Positions 59,947 through 64,000 of a DNA stretch of 64,000 nucleotides are shown piece after piece. The number at the start of each line of letters is the position of its first letter. Position 1 is the stretch's first letter. The position numbers and the translations under genes were made by a program. Source of the stretch: Flavimaribacter sediminis. Its GTDB lineage: Bacteria > Pseudomonadota > Alphaproteobacteria > Rhizobiales > Rhizobiaceae. The notes under the pieces were generated by a model, which was not told the DNA's origin, did no database searches, and was given only the letters and a program-made list of their open reading frames with translations. Location of the stretch: contig NZ_JAICBX010000001.1 in NCBI RefSeq assembly GCF_019492055.1, forward strand, positions 620,001 through 684,000, read 5' to 3'.

Positions 59947-61200
59947 CTATTGAATGCGTGATAATTCGACTGATTTCAGAAGAAGCGATCCCGAATACCG
60001 GTTGTTCCAGCTCTCAACGTAGTTGTCATTGACGAGCCTCAGGCGCTGCAGTTCGCAATTAACCGGTGGAATGGTGAATTCGGAGCTCACGACCTGTTCC
60101 GAGCTGCCGCCGATGGCGAATTCGACACTGGTCAATTCTGTTGCCTTGCGTTCATTCAGACAATCGATAACCAGTCGCACAGGCTTTGGGCCCCTCAAGC
60201 TTCGGGTGGCGTAGTCGATCGTCAATGTGAAACGTGACGGTGGGAGCCGTGTCAACATCACGGCCGTGTTGAAGCGAACGGGATTGTCGAGGAACCGGAC
60301 CTGAAGCGCTTTCTCGCGCCCGGTTCCCGACGGAAGATCAATAATCGAGAAGTCCATTCCGGATTGATTTTTCAGTTTCCAGTCGAACGGGTTGCCATTG
60401 GGCTGCAGGTTGAAATCGCCATTGAATATGTACCCGTTCTCGGCTTTTTCCGATTCGTTCAAGGTGTTTAGAAACAGTTGGTAGGCAGCGTCAGCGTATC
60501 CCCAGCGAAACAGACGGTCTGTAAGTCGGTTGATGGCTGGTCGCAAGTCGCCTTGTCCCCTTTTGTTGAAATCGAGCACCAGCCGATTGACCAGCAAGGC
60601 GGTTTCGGGACCAACGGAAAGAGTATTGATCAGCCAGACAGGACCTCCGTGCAGGTTGGCGAACCTGTTGACAACTTCCTGATACCCTGACGGATCAGAG
60701 AGTATCTGCAGCAAGTGAGGAGTGATGATTTGGCGATATTGAGGCCAGCGGCGGTAGACTGTTTCAGCCGTGCTGACAGCCTGATCGAAATCGCCGTTTC
60801 CCACCTGCCAGACAAACCTGCGCCCAAGCGCCTGAATTTCGATCGGAAGAACTTCGAGCGCCGCCTCATAATATTTCTGCGCCTCTTGGTTGTTGCCTGC
60901 TGCTTCATCTGACAGACCAATCAGGCTTAAGAAACGCGCGTCGGCTGGTTCGAAAACCGAACCGGTCATGGCGATTTGGCGAATGGTGTCCGCATCATTT
61001 CCTGATGCGTCTTCGGCAAGGCGCGCTGTCAGCATTCTGACGCGCGCCTCGGCGTTCAGAGGATTGATTGATACTGCATGTTCCGGGTCAGTTTCGGCGT
61101 AAAGTCCGCTGCGTGTATTAACTAAAACGGCGAGCAATACGACTAAAGAAATCACCAACAGCAGTAGTCGAACGAGCGACATCGAAATTGGTTTCCTCAT
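59947..61200 (-). CDS. TPR-like membrane-anchored protein of the polysaccharide locus
   Basis: A 417-aa protein. An N-terminal helix (LVRLLLLVISLVVLLAVLV) anchors it. Residues about 60-250 are helical repeats (EAARFLSLIGLSDEAAGNNQ-like units, QKYYEAALEVLPIEIQALG). The C-terminal about 150 residues form a beta-rich carbohydrate-binding-like domain (NGDFNLQPNGNPFDWKLKNQ). The start is uncertain: ATGs at 61212, 61203, 61200 and 61182 all lie inside the kinase gene, giving an overlap of 65-95 bp. It is probably part of polymer assembly or export. Confidence 0.7.
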   Translation of the reverse strand: MRKPISMSLVRLLLLVISLVVLLAVLVNTRSGLYAETDPEHAVSINPLNAEARVRMLTARLAEDASGNDADTIRQIAMTGSVFEPADARFLSLIGLSDEAAGNNQEAQKYYEAALEVLPIEIQALGRRFVWQVGNGDFDQAVSTAETVYRRWPQYRQIITPHLLQILSDPSGYQEVVNRFANLHGGPVWLINTLSVGPETALLVNRLVLDFNKRGQGDLRPAINRLTDRLFRWGYADAAYQLFLNTLNESEKAENGYIFNGDFNLQPNGNPFDWKLKNQSGMDFSIIDLPSGTGREKALQVRFLDNPVRFNTAVMLTRLPPSRFTLTIDYATRSLRGPKPVRLVIDCLNERKATELTSVEFAIGGSSEQVVSSEFTIPPVNCELQRLRLVNDNYVESWNNRYSGSLLLKSVELSRIQ

Positions 61201-63472
61201 CATCTCGTCCATGGTGTTCCAGACGCGCATTTTCGGCGCCTGCATATGAGTAGTAATTGTAGTGCATATAACGATGAGCGTAATTGTAGTCGAGTTTGTT
61301 GATGGTGAACTTGGTCAATGTGGAGCCGACGACATTTGCGCCAGCCGACTTCAACCGGTTGAGCGCAGCTTTCGCCGCCTTTCGCGTAACCTGTTTTGCA
61401 GAAACCACCATCAAGGTGGCGTCAGCCTGACGGGCAAGGATCGGCGCATCGGACAAGCCCATTACGGGCGGAGAATCAATAATGACGAGATCATAGCGCT
61501 TCTTGCAATAATGGATTGTCAAACCCATTTTTTGCGAGACCAACAGATCGGCCGGGTTGGGCGGGATTGTTCCCGCCGACAGGAAAGTGACGTTCGGATT
61601 TCTCGTCTTCCTGAAGATGTCCATCGCAGTGCCGCTCTTGACGACATTGGAGAGCAGATTGCTCAGGCCGATGCCATTGTCGGTGTTGAACATTCGATGC
61701 AGGCGGGGTTTTCGCATGTCGGCGTCGATGAGCAGGACGCGTCTGCCGAGACTGGCGAAATCTTCGGCAAGCTTGAATGCGGTCGTCGTCTTGCCTTCCG
61801 ATGGCTCTGCGCTTGTCACGACCAGTGTTCGGATGCTCTCGTCGGTTCCTGTAAACTGCACCGACGTTCGCAACGTGCGATAGGCTTCAGACAATTGCGA
61901 AGCCGGGTTCTGAAACGCTTCTGAAATCTCGCTTTCAGGAACCTGTGGAATGGTTCCGAGAACAGGGACTTTCAGTTCGTCTTCAAGCTGATCCGGGATC
62001 GTGAACGTATTGTTGAGAAGTTCCAACACATAAATCGTGGCGACTGCGAAAAGCCCGAACAGCCCAAACGCAATGATCAGGTTTTTCGAAAGCTGAGGCG
62101 AATACGGTGATCCGGGAGTAAGCGCCAGGTCGACGATGGATGCATTGGCGGATCTGAGATCCGAGCCAATGCCGACATCGCCCAATTTGCTGATGAGGGA
62201 TTCATACTGTGCGCGGTTTGAATCAACCTCGCGCTTCAGGATCGTATACTGGATATTCTTTTCCTGAAACTTAGATTGCTCGGCCTCGAGCCCCGCCAAT
62301 TCCTTTTTTAACGCCGCTTCTTTCTGTTTCGACTGTTCGTATTTGAGTTTCACAGAGTCCGCGATCGCCAAAATTTCGGCGTTCATCTGTTTCTGCAGTT
62401 CGTTGATCTGCGCCTGCAGACGCTGCATCTCGGGATAGCCTGGCTTTAGTGTGGCCAGCTTTTCCATATAGGTAGCTCTCAGACCTGATATGGCTTCCTT
62501 GTTGGCTTGAATGGACGGACTGCTGAAGACTTCAGGCAGTGCGGCGGCGTTGCCGTCTTCGATTTGTTGAAAATAGCGTTCAGCTGCGAGACGTTCCTGA
62601 ATGGCTTCGGAAAGCGCGCTGTTTATCTCACTGATATTCCCTGAAACAAGAGAGGCGTCGTCGCCGGTCAGGGTTATGCCATTTTGCTGGGCGTATTGGA
62701 CAAGCGCTTTTTCCGAATCCTGAAGCTGTATTTTTGTTTCCCGGACCTGATCCTCGATAAATTGACGAGCAAGAGTGGTGGTTTCGCTTTTCTGGTCTAT
62801 GTTCTGATCGATATAGCTCTTTGCGAGCTGATTGGCCACGAGAGACGTGTATTTGGCGACCGGGTGATGATATTCAAGGTTGATCAGACTGGTGCCTCTG
62901 ACCGGTGTCGCAGATGCCCCCTGCCTTACAAGATTGACAGCGATTGACTCGCGTCTCTCCGGTGACCAATCCGCAACGTTGTTAGAGGAACTCGTGCCGA
63001 AAGCCTTGTGAAAGATATTCATCAAGGAAAACGACGGCTTTGGCGCCAGAAACTCGGGATCTTCGGTGAGATTCAGCGCGAAAACGACACGGCGCGCCAG
63101 ATCTCGCGACAGCATCTTCTGTCGAGCCGTTTCAAACGCAAAGCTGTCGTTTCTCTGAGAAACAACCTCCAGATCTTCTATAACGCGCGCGCCCTGCGTA
63201 AGAATTTCCACCTTTGTAGAAGCCTTGTAGTAGGGCGTCTGCATAAATGTGAAGAGAACGCCGCAAACAACGCCTACAAAAAGGAACGATGCGATCATCC
63301 AGCGATAATGAACCGCAAACCAGAGGAGTTTTAACGGATCAAAGCCATCTTCATCCTGCGCGGGTTCGGCGTATGGTCCATACCCATATGGATGATGATG
63401 TACAGGATAAGCCGGCACGCCCCCTTGCTGCCCCGGATAAACCATGGGGACCGGTGGTTGGTCACGCATCAT
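61118..63472 (-). CDS. Wzc-type polysaccharide co-polymerase / BY-kinase
   Basis: A 784-aa protein. The cytoplasmic Pro/Tyr/Gly/His-rich start (VHHHPYGYGPYAEP) is followed by TM1 near residue 55, a large coiled-coil Wzz/GNVR periplasmic domain, and TM2 (LIIAFGLFGLFAVATIYVLE). The kinase has Walker A (SAEPSEGKTTTA), Walker A' (RVLLIDADMRKP) and Walker B (YDLVIIDSPPVMG). The C-terminal tyrosine cluster (NYAHRYMHYNYYSYAG) is autophosphorylated. It controls chain length and export of exopolysaccharide. It is downstream of the export-pore gene by 37 bases. Confidence 0.92.
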   Translation of the reverse strand: MMRDQPPVPMVYPGQQGGVPAYPVHHHPYGYGPYAEPAQDEDGFDPLKLLWFAVHYRWMIASFLFVGVVCGVLFTFMQTPYYKASTKVEILTQGARVIEDLEVVSQRNDSFAFETARQKMLSRDLARRVVFALNLTEDPEFLAPKPSFSLMNIFHKAFGTSSSNNVADWSPERRESIAVNLVRQGASATPVRGTSLINLEYHHPVAKYTSLVANQLAKSYIDQNIDQKSETTTLARQFIEDQVRETKIQLQDSEKALVQYAQQNGITLTGDDASLVSGNISEINSALSEAIQERLAAERYFQQIEDGNAAALPEVFSSPSIQANKEAISGLRATYMEKLATLKPGYPEMQRLQAQINELQKQMNAEILAIADSVKLKYEQSKQKEAALKKELAGLEAEQSKFQEKNIQYTILKREVDSNRAQYESLISKLGDVGIGSDLRSANASIVDLALTPGSPYSPQLSKNLIIAFGLFGLFAVATIYVLELLNNTFTIPDQLEDELKVPVLGTIPQVPESEISEAFQNPASQLSEAYRTLRTSVQFTGTDESIRTLVVTSAEPSEGKTTTAFKLAEDFASLGRRVLLIDADMRKPRLHRMFNTDNGIGLSNLLSNVVKSGTAMDIFRKTRNPNVTFLSAGTIPPNPADLLVSQKMGLTIHYCKKRYDLVIIDSPPVMGLSDAPILARQADATLMVVSAKQVTRKAAKAALNRLKSAGANVVGSTLTKFTINKLDYNYAHRYMHYNYYSYAGAENARLEHHGRDDEETNFDVARSTTAVGDFFSRIARRFS

Positions 63473-63509
63473 GTGACAAATCCCGTTGGTGTCTCATCGT
63501 ACAAGGGTA

Positions 63510-64000
63510 TCATATCCCGGGCACCAGACCTGTGGCGGAGGTGGCGATGCCAAGGGCTTCCCTCAGGTTCTTGGCAGCAACTTTGCCTGCAGAGGTGAAT
63601 GAGACGACGACATCGCCCCCGTATATTCTGGGGTCAGGCTGTTTGCCTGCCCGAATGGATTTGATGCTGTAGTTTGCTACAAGCGTCTTGTCGCCGAACT
63701 TCCGGAAAACGTAGACCTTGCTGTCATCTGCGATGTTGGAGAGACCGCCAGCCAAAGCGAAAGACTGAACCAATGTCATGTTGCTCGTCACCGGATAAAT
63801 GCCGGGTTTCGAAAATTCTCCATCCATTGTTACCCGTTGCCCGGCAGATTCCGTCATGAAGATCGTTACTTCAGGCGACTGAAGGTACTTGGCTCCGTAA
63901 ATGCGTTCGATTTCCGCTTCGGCTGATGGAACGGTTTTGCCAGCGACCTCGACGGCGCCTATCAGCGGGAGTGATATTTTGCCATTGGAGTCCACCCGCA
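63510..64000 (-). CDS. Polysaccharide export protein (Wza-like), 5' part cut by window edge
   Basis: The open frame continues past base 64000 (reading RVDSNGKISLPLIGAVEVAG), so the N-terminus, signal and most of the Poly_export domain lie outside. What remains is the end of Poly_export (AEIERIYGAKYLQSPEVTIF) and an SLBB domain (GQRVTMDGEFSKPGIYPVTS, LVQSFALAGGLSNIAD). It forms or plugs the outer-membrane channel for the polymer handled by Wzc. A GTG at 63995 is internal, not the start. Confidence 0.88.
   Translation of the reverse strand, partial: RVDSNGKISLPLIGAVEVAGKTVPSAEAEIERIYGAKYLQSPEVTIFMTESAGQRVTMDGEFSKPGIYPVTSNMTLVQSFALAGGLSNIADDSKVYVFRKFGDKTLVANYSIKSIRAGKQPDPRIYGGDVVVSFTSAGKVAAKNLREALGIATSATGLVPGI

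Overview
The window is a chromosomal stretch of an alphaproteobacterium, probably Hyphomicrobiales (Rhizobiales)-like. The evidence is a PcaQ-type LysR next to pca genes, an Usg-family protein, a DUF1127 protein, many TRAP transporters and a Wza/Wzc/Wzy-type polysaccharide locus. Most of it has high GC. Two parts look visibly more AT-rich: a natural-product-like cassette at about 31.1-36.6 kb and the polysaccharide locus from about 54.5 kb on. I see no rRNA, tRNA, CRISPR array, transposase or integrase.

Region 1 (0.6-18.8 kb) is a large catabolic regulon. A leftward run encodes a DctPQM TRAP importer, a 3-hydroxyisobutyrate-dehydrogenase-like enzyme, an NTF2-like protein, an internally deleted SGNH hydrolase, an SDR, an acyl-CoA dehydrogenase and an APH-type kinase. 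A second leftward group holds another acyl-CoA dehydrogenase, an OsmC protein and an AhpD/CMD-like protein. Rightward genes encode an acyl-CoA ligase, a tandem-domain TetR regulator, two paralogous alpha/beta hydrolases, E1 alpha and beta subunits of a 2-oxoacid/acetoin dehydrogenase-type complex, a free lipoyl domain and an atypical crotonase. A 19-bp palindrome (GAATATTG-N3-CAATATTC type) recurs in the three promoter regions, so the tandem TetR probably controls all of it. The kinase plus dehydrogenase pair resembles ACAD10/11 and Lva-type processing of 4-hydroxyacyl-CoA; this is inference.

Region 2 (19-26 kb) has a metallophosphoesterase of the cyclic-nucleotide PDE type, a candidate small RNA with a textbook sigma-54 promoter, a membrane class III nucleotide cyclase, a CYTH-CHAD protein, a prokaryotic glutamate-receptor-like channel and a DUF4265 protein.

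Region 3 (25.2-31.1 kb) is the protocatechuate branch of the beta-ketoadipate pathway: pcaQ divergent from pcaC-pcaHG-pcaIJ-pcaF, without pcaB or pcaD.

Region 4 (31.1-36.6 kb) is a compact cassette of an SRPBCC-like protein, a KAS III homologue with a changed active site, a ThDP enzyme and a cytochrome P450. It is bounded on the left by pcaF and on the right by a decayed thiolase 3' end.

Region 5 (36.6-50 kb) holds a SARP-like/TPR regulator with helically phased direct repeats upstream, a MarR-sulfatase-LLM oxidoreductase operon divergent from a TAXI TRAP system, a SoxC-like molybdoenzyme with a c-type cytochrome, a tandem OsmC fusion and a VOC protein. It ends in a 45-bp periodic repeat block related to a short repeat at 20.1 kb.

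Region 6 (50-54.5 kb) carries housekeeping and accessory genes: a transglutaminase-like protein, usg, a BKACE enzyme, a thioredoxin-reductase-like flavoprotein and a membrane protein.

Region 7 (54.5-64 kb) is an exopolysaccharide locus: a Nudix protein, a DUF4838-type glycosidase, a DUF218 protein, a Wzy/O-antigen-ligase-like protein with a probable N-terminal frameshift, a tetratricopeptide-like protein, a Wzc-type tyrosine autokinase and a truncated Wza.
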